Source: Roseiarcus sp963748545
Lineage (GTDB): Bacteria > Pseudomonadota > Alphaproteobacteria > Rhizobiales > Beijerinckiaceae
Assembly: GCA_963748545.1 (NCBI GenBank)
Contig: CAVVJO010000035.1
Location: 124,001 to 188,000 of the forward strand
DNA: 64,000 nucleotides
Direction: 5' to 3'
The notes beneath the pieces were generated by a model. That model was not told the origin of the DNA. It did not search any database and worked only from the letters and a program-made list of their open reading frames with translations. This document shows positions 38,418-46,018 of this stretch, piece by piece (the first letter of the stretch is position 1; the number at the start of each line of letters is the position of its first letter). The translations under genes and the position numbers were made by a program.

Positions 38418-39230
38418 ATGCTGGATCGGCTTGCTCCCGCGCCGCCTGACGTGATGTTGATCGCGCGGGGTGACGACGGAGTGGCTATCCGTTTGCGCGA
38501 GGCGCTCGAGGCGCGCGGACGGCGAACCGCTTTCATCGACGGTCCGGCTGCGGGACGTTTCTTCACTCTGCGCGGCGGCGTCCGCGGCGCCACCGTCGCG
38601 CCGCAGATCCCGCTCTTTGTCCGCCCTAGCGCATGGTGGCGTGTGGAGGCCGCCGACAGCGCCGACGCCAAGTTCCTGCGGAACGAATCCTTCGCCGCTT
38701 TTTGGGCGGCGACCTCGCTTTCCTCAGCGACGGTCATCAATCGGCCCGGGCGGGCCGGCCAAGTGTACCGGTTGACGGCCGGGGCGATCGCGGCGATGCG
38801 GAGCACGAGCCCCGTTGCCGTATCCGAAATTTTCGCCAGCGGCCCAGACCAAATCGCCGATCGGGACGCGATGTGGGGCGAAGACCCGGAGTTTCGTACG
38901 GGTCCGATCGCAGACCTGCGGCCTGACTTGCCGCTGCGGGCGCGTCGGGTCGAGACGGACGCCCGCTATGAGATCGTCGCCGTCGTCGGCGATCGGGACT
39001 TTCCCGCCACGACGGATCCCCGCACAATTGCGGAATTGATCGGCCCGCGCAGCGTCGCCTTGGCGCGGGCGGCCGGCGTGCATTTCGCCGCCGTCACCTG
39101 GGCGGTCACCGCGACCGAGGCGATCCCGGTTCGCCTGAATGCCGGCCCGGACGAATCAGAACTGCGCTACGTCTGGAGCGATGTCGCCGCGGCGCTCTGC
39201 GCCGACCTGTTCCCGGACCCTGCACAATGA
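38418..39230 (+). CDS. degenerate ATP-grasp-like partner protein
   Basis: 270 residues, not recognised as a named family. Its layout parallels the next gene: an N-terminal pre-ATP-grasp-like beginning (DVMLIARGDDGVAIRLREAL), INRPGRAGQVYRLTAG in place of the NRPSGG motif of the ligase, a middle with RARRVETDARYEIVAVVGDR, and a C-terminal ARAAGVHFAAVTWAVTATEA then IPVRLNAGPDESELRY. In a working ATP-grasp enzyme the last part would read like E-x-NPxPG with metal-binding Glu and Asn; here Glu is replaced by Arg and the loop is changed. So it is probably a non-catalytic paralogue, perhaps a substrate-binding or heterodimer partner. ATG one base after the repeat-protein stop; its own stop overlaps the ligase ATG. 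Confidence 0.62.
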   Translation: MLDRLAPAPPDVMLIARGDDGVAIRLREALEARGRRTAFIDGPAAGRFFTLRGGVRGATVAPQIPLFVRPSAWWRVEAADSADAKFLRNESFAAFWAATSLSSATVINRPGRAGQVYRLTAGAIAAMRSTSPVAVSEIFASGPDQIADRDAMWGEDPEFRTGPIADLRPDLPLRARRVETDARYEIVAVVGDRDFPATTDPRTIAELIGPRSVALARAAGVHFAAVTWAVTATEAIPVRLNAGPDESELRYVWSDVAAALCADLFPDPAQ

Positions 39231-40111
39231 TCGTCGCAATCGGCGTCGATGTTGACGATACGTACGTGACCTTCGTGCAGAATGCGCTCGACGCCGGAAC
39301 GGAGCCGAGGTGCATCAATCTCAGAGTCGCCGTGGAAGGCGAGTGGCGTTTCGACCTGCCGGCGAGGACGCCTGCGCGTCTTCGCTATGCGGGCGAGGAT
39401 ATTTCTCTTTCGCCCGAGGACGCGTATTACTGCCGGCTGATCGACCTCTCCGCCGCGGACCCTCCCTTGACGAGGCGCTGGCAGGGACTTATCGCCGCCC
39501 TGCGTGCATGGCTCGATGCCGTTCCCGGCCGCGTCGCCAATCGCCCTTCCGGGGGTCTTCACAACAGTTCCAAGCCGTTGCACGAAGCCATCCTTCGAGG
39601 TTTCGGGCTTCTCGTACCGGAAAGTCTAACCACGAGCGACCCGGAGACGATTTGCGAGTTCGTGCGCCAGGGCCCGACCATCTCCAAGACGGTATGCGGC
39701 GTTCGGGCCGATACGGTGATGGTCACGGAGGAGGACTTCGCCGCCTTCGACGCCGACGGCGGCCCGGTTCATCTTCAACGCTGCGTTCGGGGGGACGATG
39801 CGCGAATTCACGTGGTCGGCGACCAGGTTGTGGCGCAGCGTGTTGAGGCGGGCGCCGTGGACTATCGGCGCGACGGAGCGCTGGGGCGCATGACGATCTT
39901 CGAGCCGCCGGGTCCATTGTGCGACCGATTGATCCGATCCACCGCGGATCTCGGCCTGGCCTTTGCGGGATGGGATTTCAAGATCGACGAGACCGGCGAC
40001 TATTGGTGCCTTGAAGCGAACCCGATGCCCGGCTACGGCCCCTATGACGCCTGTTGCGACGGCGCGATCTCGCGCGCGTTGCGAAGATATCTGGAGCCGG
40101 CGCCGCCGTGA
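39227..40111 (+). CDS. ATP-grasp peptide-maturase-like ligase
   Basis: A 294-residue enzyme with an ATP-grasp fold like RimK and the MvdC/MvdD graspetide ligases; such enzymes make acyl-phosphates and join carboxylates to amines or hydroxyls. NRPSGGLHNSSKPLHEAILR (105–124) matches the start of the fold in graspetide ligases. LLVPESLTTSDPETICEF, SKTVCGVRADT (nucleotide lysine), VHLQRCVRGDDARIHVVGD (181–199) and DFKIDETGDYWCLEANPMPG (250–269) give ATP and magnesium sites, with Glu263 and Asn265. ATG at 39227 overlaps the previous stop, and its stop overlaps the next GTG. The repeat protein upstream, full of Lys and Asp/Glu, is the suggested substrate. Confidence 0.8.
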   Translation: MIVAIGVDVDDTYVTFVQNALDAGTEPRCINLRVAVEGEWRFDLPARTPARLRYAGEDISLSPEDAYYCRLIDLSAADPPLTRRWQGLIAALRAWLDAVPGRVANRPSGGLHNSSKPLHEAILRGFGLLVPESLTTSDPETICEFVRQGPTISKTVCGVRADTVMVTEEDFAAFDADGGPVHLQRCVRGDDARIHVVGDQVVAQRVEAGAVDYRRDGALGRMTIFEPPGPLCDRLIRSTADLGLAFAGWDFKIDETGDYWCLEANPMPGYGPYDACCDGAISRALRRYLEPAPP

Positions 40112-40809
40112 TTGACCACGACTATGTGCCCCTCAGTCAGCACGAGCTGATTGCGGAGACGGAATGCGCCGAAATCGCCGCTCGGGTTGTCGACCTTCGG
40201 CCCCACTGGACGCGTCGTTCGGAGCGTAGCTTCTACTCCCTGGGAGCCGCGTCCTATCTCGATTCTTCCGGTCCCGCCCAAAATTACTTTCGCGCGGCCC
40301 GACACACGAATGATGTTTTGCGGCGCGAATTTGGTCATCTCTACCGCAGCATCTCCGCGTTCTTTGAGGCGTTGCTCGACGACCATGTCGGGCTTGACGC
40401 GGACCGCGCCGCCCCGGGATTCCATATCTTCGAATACGATGGCGCCGAGCGTGGCCGGGACGACCCGGCGCCGCGCGCCCATTTCGACCTGCAATGGCAG
40501 CACGCCTATCCCGGCCGAACGGCCAGAGGCACGCTTTCGTTCACGTTGCTGATCGAGGCGCCGAGCGGGGGCGCGTCGATGGCCGTCTGGAATCTTCGCT
40601 ATGGGGACGCACTCGCCGAAAACAGCCGCGAGCAGGCGACGCGCCAAAAACCGCAGTGCGTATCCTACGCTCCCGGGTGGATGGTCATTCACGATGGGTT
40701 GATCCTGCATGCGATCGGCGCAGCCAGCCCCGGCCGTATGACTGGACGACGAATTACCCTACAGGGACATGGGATCAGATTTGACCACGGATGGCTGCTC
40801 TACTGGTGA
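40108..40809 (+). CDS. 2-oxoglutarate/Fe(II)-type oxygenase-like protein
   Basis: 233 residues with the double-stranded beta-helix pattern of 2OG-Fe(II) oxygenases. The metal triad is visible as His125-x-Asp127 (AHFDLQWQHAYPG) and distal His201 (VIHDGLILHAIG); Arg215 in RRITLQGHGIRF sits where the 2OG-binding arginine is expected. GTLSFTLLIEAPSGGASMAV forms core strands. GTG at 40108 overlaps the ligase stop (GTGA), so all four genes are coupled. Hydroxylation or another oxidation of the repeat protein is the inferred role. The exact family is unknown to me. Confidence 0.66.
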   Translation: MIDHDYVPLSQHELIAETECAEIAARVVDLRPHWTRRSERSFYSLGAASYLDSSGPAQNYFRAARHTNDVLRREFGHLYRSISAFFEALLDDHVGLDADRAAPGFHIFEYDGAERGRDDPAPRAHFDLQWQHAYPGRTARGTLSFTLLIEAPSGGASMAVWNLRYGDALAENSREQATRQKPQCVSYAPGWMVIHDGLILHAIGAASPGRMTGRRITLQGHGIRFDHGWLLYW

Positions 40810-41109
40810 CGCGCCACGCGTCGCGCCCAAGCACGACCGCTCCCGACCGAAACCCAGCCGCAGCGGTCCGTCTCCGCGAGCGAAGTAGACCCGCTGAGCG
40901 TGAGGGCGGCGGCCGTTGTCGCGGAGATAGGAGCCGCCGCTCCCCTCCGCCCAACAATGAGGCACAGGCGCCCATTGTTGCGGCGTATCAACTTTGAGGC
41001 GGCCGGAAACCTTGCGACAATGGGTCGCAGGTTGCGGCATGCTCTTTGCGACTCCTCCTCGCTGGGGAATGGCGCGGCATCCGCGTCGCCAATTATGAGG
41101 ACGCAAACG
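40810..41109. promoter_or_regulatory. control region of the BMP-importer/amide-catabolism operon
   Basis: 300 bases without a gene. A perfect inverted repeat CAACAATG (40952–40959) and CATTGTTG (40973–40980) with a 13-base spacer is a good candidate operator. A second short hairpin, GCGAC-N5-GTCGC, lies at 41014–41028. No clear sigma-70 pair was found. GAGG at 41097–41100 is the ribosome site for the operon's first gene. Confidence 0.4.
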
Positions 41110-42225
41110 ATGGCTGCACCGGAAGTCTCCCGCCGCACTCTTCTCAAGACCACCGCCCTCGGGCTGGCGGGCGCCACGCTGAACTTCGGCGCGATCGGTC
41201 GCGCCTTCGCCGCTCAGGACCTGACGGTCGGCGTCGTCTACGTCGGCGCGCGCGACGACTTCGGTTGGAACCAGGCGCATGCGGTGGCGATCAAGGCGCT
41301 GAAGGAAGTGCCGGGCGTCAAGGTCGTCGAGGAAGAGAACGTGCCCGAGACCGACGCGGTGTCGAAGTCGATGGAATCGATGATCAATCTCGACGGCGCC
41401 GGCCTGATCCTGGCCACGTCTTTCGGCTACTACACCCCGTTCGTCGTCGATCTCGCCAAGAAATATCCCGACGTGCAGTTTCGCCACGCCGCGCCATTGT
41501 GGAACAAGGACAAGGACCCGAAGAACGCCGGCTCCTATTTCGGCTATCTGAACCAGGCGCATTACGTCAACGGCGTCGCCGCGGGCTTGTGCACCAAGAC
41601 CAACAAGATCGGCTTCGTCGCGGCGAAACCGATCGCCAGCGTGCTGTCCAACATCAATTCGGTGCTCTTGGGCGCGCGTTCGACCAACCCGAAAGCGACC
41701 GTGCAGGTCATCTTCACTGGCGACTGGTCGATGCCGGTGCGCGAGGCCGAAGCCGCCAACGCTCTGGTCGACGCCGGCTGCGACGTCATCACCTGCCACG
41801 TCGACGGGCCCAAAGTGGTGATCGAGACGGCGGAAAAGCGCGGAGTGATGAGCTGCGGCCATAACGCGAGCCAGGCCCCGCTCGCGCCGAAGGGCTTCAT
41901 CACCGGCGCGGAATACAAGTGGGAGACGATCTACAAGGGCTACGCCGCCGACATCGCGGCCGGCAAGACCCCGCCAAACTTCCTCGCCGGCGGCTACGAG
42001 GTCGACTTCGTCCGCAACACCCCGTTCGGCGCGGCGGCGACGCCGGAGGCGCAAAAGGCCGCGCTCGCCGCGATCGAGGGCCTCAAGGCCGGGAAACCGA
42101 TCTACGTCGGACCGCTGAAGAGCAACAAGGGCGTGGTCGTGATCGACAAGACCTACGGCAACCTCGATCCGTTCCTCGACAAGATGGACTACCTGCTCGA
42201 AGGCGTCAGCGGGTCGACGACCTGA
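41110..42225 (+). CDS. BMP-family ABC transporter substrate-binding protein
   Basis: Periplasmic binding protein, 371 residues, first gene of the amide-catabolism operon. The twin-arginine-like signal SRRTLLKTTALGLAGATLNF ends near GRAFA. The mature part (LTVGVVYVGARDDFGWNQAH, SFGYYTPFVVDLAKKYPDVQ, FGYLNQAHYVNGVAAGLCT) is the BMP/Med fold, whose known ligands are purine nucleosides and similar ring compounds. GYEVDFVRNTPFG near the C-terminus is ordinary. ATG at 41110 has GAGG nine bases upstream; an ATG five codons earlier is possible. The ligand is presumably an N-heterocycle or ureide degraded by the downstream enzymes. Confidence 0.88.
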   Translation: MAAPEVSRRTLLKTTALGLAGATLNFGAIGRAFAAQDLTVGVVYVGARDDFGWNQAHAVAIKALKEVPGVKVVEEENVPETDAVSKSMESMINLDGAGLILATSFGYYTPFVVDLAKKYPDVQFRHAAPLWNKDKDPKNAGSYFGYLNQAHYVNGVAAGLCTKTNKIGFVAAKPIASVLSNINSVLLGARSTNPKATVQVIFTGDWSMPVREAEAANALVDAGCDVITCHVDGPKVVIETAEKRGVMSCGHNASQAPLAPKGFITGAEYKWETIYKGYAADIAAGKTPPNFLAGGYEVDFVRNTPFGAAATPEAQKAALAAIEGLKAGKPIYVGPLKSNKGVVVIDKTYGNLDPFLDKMDYLLEGVSGSTT

Positions 42226-42251
42226 GGCCCGCGGGACGGAGCGAAGGTCCG

Positions 42252-43394
42252 ATGTCGGACGCCCCCGTCACCGTCAAGGCCGCCTCGGACCTGACCCAGC
42301 CGGTCGGGCCGGGGGCGGCGCGCTCCGATTGGGCGCTGCGCCTGCGCGTCAATTCGGAATATGTCGCGATTCCCCTGCTTGCGATCGCGATCGCGGCGGC
42401 GTTGTTCGCGCTCTTCCTGCTCGCGATCGGCAAGTCGCCGGTCGATTTCGTTTCCTACATCTGGCGCGGCGGCTTCGGCACTGCATTCTCGTTTCAGAAC
42501 ACTCTGCAGCGCTCGGCGCCGCTGATTCTCACCGCGCTCGCCGTCGCGATCCCCGCCCGCATCGGCCTCATCATGATCGGCGGCGAGGGCGCCCTGGTGC
42601 TCGGCGGCTTCGCCGCCGCCGCGCTCGCCATTCCCATGATCGGCGTTCTGCCGCCGGTCGTCGCGCTTCCGTTGATGGCGGTCACGGCCATGATCGTCGG
42701 CGGCTTCTGGGTCGGCGTCGCGGGGTTCCTGCGCTACGCCCGAGGGGTGAACGAGACGATCTCGTCGCTGTTGCTGACCTACATCGGCATCGCCATCATG
42801 AACTTCTTCGTCGAAGGCGCGCTGCGCGACCTCTCCAATCCCAACAAGCCGTCCACCAAGCCGCTCGGCGACGCTTACATGGTCGGCAAGATCCCCGGCA
42901 CCGACGTCCATTGGGGCTTCGCTTTCGGCATCCTGCTCTGCATCCTGCTTTACCTCCTGCTCGAGCGGACGACCTTCGGCTTCGCCGCCCGGGTCACCGG
43001 CGGCAACTACCGGGCGGCGCTGGCGCAGGGGCTGCCGGTCGGCAAGCTGATCGTCGCCTGCGCGGGCATCGCCGGCGCCTGCGCCGGGCTCGCCGGCTTC
43101 TTCGAGGTCGCGGCGATCCAGGGCCGCGCCAACGCGTCGCTGGCGGCGGGGTACGGCTTCACCGGAATCCTGGTGTCGTTCCTCGCCCGACACAATCCGC
43201 TGGTCATTCCGCCGGTCGCGATCCTGTTCGGCGGCATTGTCGCCGCGGGCGGCCTGATCCAGCGGCGTATGGGGCTGCCCGACGCAACCGTCCAGGTGCT
43301 CGAAGGCCTGATCTTTGTCGTGCTGCTGACGTCCGAGACGCTCTATGGCCGCTTCTCGATCTTCAAGCCGCCGGCTGCGAGGGATCGCACATGA
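42252..43394 (+). CDS. BMP-type ABC transporter permease 1
   Basis: 380 residues, about eight to ten helices, of the RbsC/nucleoside permease family. Signatures are LQRSAPLILTALAVAIPARI, LIMIGGEGALVLGGFAAAAL and GVNETISSLLLTYIGIAIMN. It forms the membrane channel with the next gene and is powered by the ATPase at 46015. Its stop overlaps the next ATG (ATGA). Confidence 0.9.
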   Translation: MSDAPVTVKAASDLTQPVGPGAARSDWALRLRVNSEYVAIPLLAIAIAAALFALFLLAIGKSPVDFVSYIWRGGFGTAFSFQNTLQRSAPLILTALAVAIPARIGLIMIGGEGALVLGGFAAAALAIPMIGVLPPVVALPLMAVTAMIVGGFWVGVAGFLRYARGVNETISSLLLTYIGIAIMNFFVEGALRDLSNPNKPSTKPLGDAYMVGKIPGTDVHWGFAFGILLCILLYLLLERTTFGFAARVTGGNYRAALAQGLPVGKLIVACAGIAGACAGLAGFFEVAAIQGRANASLAAGYGFTGILVSFLARHNPLVIPPVAILFGGIVAAGGLIQRRMGLPDATVQVLEGLIFVVLLTSETLYGRFSIFKPPAARDRT

Positions 43395-44308
43395 GCGACG
43401 CCATCCTCACCGTTCTCATCGCCATGCTGGGCGGCGCCATCCGCGTCTCGACGCCCTTCATGTTCGTCGCGCTCGGCGAGTGCCTGACCGAAAAGTCGGG
43501 GCGGGTGAACCTCGGCCTCGAAGGCACGCTGGTCATGGGCGCGATGGTCGCCTACGCCGCCTCCTATCACACCGGCTCGCCCTGGCTCGGCGTGCTCGCC
43601 GCGGGCGTAGCCGGCTCGGCGCTCGGCGCCATGCATGGCTCGATCTGCGGGCTCCCCAAGGTCAACGACGTCGCGGTCGGCATCGCGATGATGCTGTTCG
43701 GCGTCGGCCTCGCCTTCTTTTTCGGCAAGCCCTACATCCAGCCGACCGCGCCGCGGCTCGATTCGATCCCGCTCGGCTTCTGGAGCGACAGCGTGAACCT
43801 CAAGAGCGCGCTCGAGGTCAATCCGCTGTTCTTCGTCGGCATCGTCGTTGCGCTCGCGCTCGCCTGGGCGCTGCGCAACACCCGCTGGGGGCTCGTCGTG
43901 CGCACGGTCGGCGACAGCGCGCCCGCCGCTCGCGCCATGGGTATTTCGGTCAACCTCGTCCGCCTGCTGACGACCACGGTCGGCGGCTTTCTCGCCGGCG
44001 TCGGCGGCGCGTTCCTCTCGCTCTCCTATCCCGGCTCCTGGAACCAGGGCCTGTCGTCGGGACAGGGCTTGATGGCGGTGGCGCTGGTGATCTTCGCGCG
44101 CTGGAGCCCGGTGCGCTGCGTCTACGCCGCGCTGCTGTTCGGCGCCGCCGGCGCAATCGGGCCCTCGCTGCAGTCGATCGGCGTCACCCAGGGCTATTAT
44201 TTCTTCAACGCCGCGCCCTACATCCTGACGCTCGCCATCATGATCGCGACATCGAGCGCGACTCACTCGGCGCGCGACATGCCGGGCGAGCTGTCGATGG
44301 CGAAGTGA
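43391..44308 (+). CDS. BMP-type ABC transporter permease 2
   Basis: 305 residues of the second permease class. STPFMFVALGECLTEKSGRV with NLGLEGTLVMGAMVAYAASY is the diagnostic N-terminal signature, and GLPKVNDVAVGIAMMLFGVG and TRWGLVVRTVGDSAPAARAM the EAA-like loop region. Heterodimerises with the preceding permease. Confidence 0.9.
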   Translation: MSDAILTVLIAMLGGAIRVSTPFMFVALGECLTEKSGRVNLGLEGTLVMGAMVAYAASYHTGSPWLGVLAAGVAGSALGAMHGSICGLPKVNDVAVGIAMMLFGVGLAFFFGKPYIQPTAPRLDSIPLGFWSDSVNLKSALEVNPLFFVGIVVALALAWALRNTRWGLVVRTVGDSAPAARAMGISVNLVRLLTTTVGGFLAGVGGAFLSLSYPGSWNQGLSSGQGLMAVALVIFARWSPVRCVYAALLFGAAGAIGPSLQSIGVTQGYYFFNAAPYILTLAIMIATSSATHSARDMPGELSMAK

Positions 44309-44320
44309 CGGAGGCGCTTG

Positions 44321-45337
44321 ATGAGCGGGCTCGGCGGCCTCAACAAGTCTCCAAACGGCGTGGTGATCGGGCTCGTCCAGCTTCAATTGCCGGTCGTCGT
44401 CACGCCTCACGATCTCAAGGCGCAAACCGACAAGATCGTGGCCATGGTCGGCAAGGCGCGCCGCAACATGGCGACGATGGATCTCGTCGTTTTCCCGGAG
44501 TATTCGCTGCACGGCCTGTCGATGGACATGAACCCGGCAATTTTGTGCGCGCTCGACGGGCCGGAGATCGCGGCCTTCAAGGCGGCGTGCCGCGACAACC
44601 GGATCTGGGGCTGCTTCTCCCTGATGGAGATCAACCCCGGCGGGAACCCGTACAACTCCGGCGTGGTCATCGACGACGCGGGGAACCTGAAGCTCTACTA
44701 CCGCAAGATGCACCCCTGGACGCCGGTCGAACCCTGGGAGCCGGGCGACATCGGCATTCCCGTGTGCGAGGGTCCGAAAGGCGCGAAGATCGCGCTGATC
44801 ATCTGCCACGACGGGATGTTCCCCGAGATGGCGCGGGAGTGCGCCTATAAGGGCGCGGAGATCATGATCCGGACCGCCGGCTATACGGCGCCGATCCGCG
44901 AGGCCTGGCGCTTCACCAATCAGGCGAACAGTTTCCAGAATCTGATGGCGACGGCCAACGTCTGCATGTGCGGCTCCGACGGAACCTTCAATTCGATGGG
45001 CGAGGGCATGATCGTCAATTTCGACGGGACGATCCTCGCCGAGGGCGCGACCGGCCGCCCCGACGAGATCGTCACGGCCGAGGTTCGACCCGACCTCATC
45101 CGCGAGGCGCGCCGGCACTGGGCGGTCGAAAACAACATCTACCAGTTCGGCCACCGCGGCATGGTCGCAGTCGCGGGCGGCGCGGGCGACTGCCCTTACA
45201 CCTACATGCAGGATCTCGTGGCGGGCCGTTATCGGCTCCCGTGGGAGGACGAGGTGGTCCACAAGGACGGCGTCGCCTATGGCTTTTCCAAGCCGACGCG
45301 CCGCTATGGCGACAAACTCTCGAAGGCCGCGGAATAG
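44321..45337 (+). CDS. amiF: formamidase (AmiF, nitrilase superfamily)
   Basis: Hydrolyses formamide to formate and ammonia. 338 residues, close to AmiF along its whole length: GLGGLNKSPNGVVIGLVQLQ at the N-terminus, VVFPEYSLHGL (catalytic Glu), YYRKMHPWTPVEPWEPGDIG (catalytic Lys) and LIICHDGMFPEMARECAYKG (catalytic Cys), then ENNIYQFGHRGMVAVAGG and GRYRLPWEDEV. ATG at 44321 has GGAGG six bases upstream. Its place between importer subunits and biuret hydrolase suggests a pathway that releases formamide or a formyl-amide. Confidence 0.9.
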   Translation: MSGLGGLNKSPNGVVIGLVQLQLPVVVTPHDLKAQTDKIVAMVGKARRNMATMDLVVFPEYSLHGLSMDMNPAILCALDGPEIAAFKAACRDNRIWGCFSLMEINPGGNPYNSGVVIDDAGNLKLYYRKMHPWTPVEPWEPGDIGIPVCEGPKGAKIALIICHDGMFPEMARECAYKGAEIMIRTAGYTAPIREAWRFTNQANSFQNLMATANVCMCGSDGTFNSMGEGMIVNFDGTILAEGATGRPDEIVTAEVRPDLIREARRHWAVENNIYQFGHRGMVAVAGGAGDCPYTYMQDLVAGRYRLPWEDEVVHKDGVAYGFSKPTRRYGDKLSKAAE

Positions 45338-45340
45338 ACG

Positions 45341-46018
45341 ATGAAGACGATCCCCGCCAACCCCTATCCGTGGCCCTGGAACGGCGACTGGCGGCCCGCG
45401 AATACGGCCGTCATCGTCATCGACATGCAGACGGATTTTTGCGGGGAGGGCGGCTATGTCGACAAGATGGGCTACGACCTCGCGCTGACCCGCGCGCCGA
45501 TCGGCCCGATCAAGGCGCTGCTCGCGGCGATGCGCGCCAAGGGCTACACCGTCATCCACACCCGCGAAGGCCACCGGCCCGACCTCGCCGACCTTCCCCC
45601 CAACAAGCGCTGGCGTTCGCAGCAGATCGGCGCGGGAATCGGCGACGCGGGCCCTTGCGGAAAGATCCTGATCCGGGGCGAGCCGGGCTGGGAGATCATC
45701 GAGGACCTAAAGCCGCTTCCCGGCGAGCCGGTCATCGACAAGCCCGGCAAAGGTTCGTTCTGCGCAACCGACCTCGAGCTGATCCTGCGCACGCGCGGCA
45801 TCGACAACCTGGTGCTGACCGGAATCACCACCGACGTCTGCGTCCACACCACGATGCGCGAGGCCAACGACCGCGGTTTTGAATGCCTCATCCTGGAAGA
45901 TTGCTGCGGCGCGACCGACCCCGGCAACCACGACGCCGCGCTCAAGATGGTGACGATGCAGGGCGGGGTGTTCGGCGCGGTCGCCAATTCCAAGGCCTTC
46001 ATCGAGGCGCTGCCATGA
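45341..46018 (+). CDS. biuH: biuret amidohydrolase (isochorismatase-like cysteine hydrolase)
   Basis: Cleaves biuret to allophanate and ammonia. 225 residues, very similar in motif detail to the rhizobial BiuH: NPYPWPWNGDWRPANTAVIV, IDMQTDFCGEGGYVDKMGYD (catalytic Asp), HTREGHRPDLADLPPNKRWR, DKPGKGSFCATDLELIL (Lys) and LTGITTDVCVHTTMREANDR (Cys). GGVFGAVANSKAFIEALP is the usual end. The stop overlaps the ATPase start. Its product is the substrate of the AtzF encoded at 35466. Confidence 0.92.
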   Translation: MKTIPANPYPWPWNGDWRPANTAVIVIDMQTDFCGEGGYVDKMGYDLALTRAPIGPIKALLAAMRAKGYTVIHTREGHRPDLADLPPNKRWRSQQIGAGIGDAGPCGKILIRGEPGWEIIEDLKPLPGEPVIDKPGKGSFCATDLELILRTRGIDNLVLTGITTDVCVHTTMREANDRGFECLILEDCCGATDPGNHDAALKMVTMQGGVFGAVANSKAFIEALP

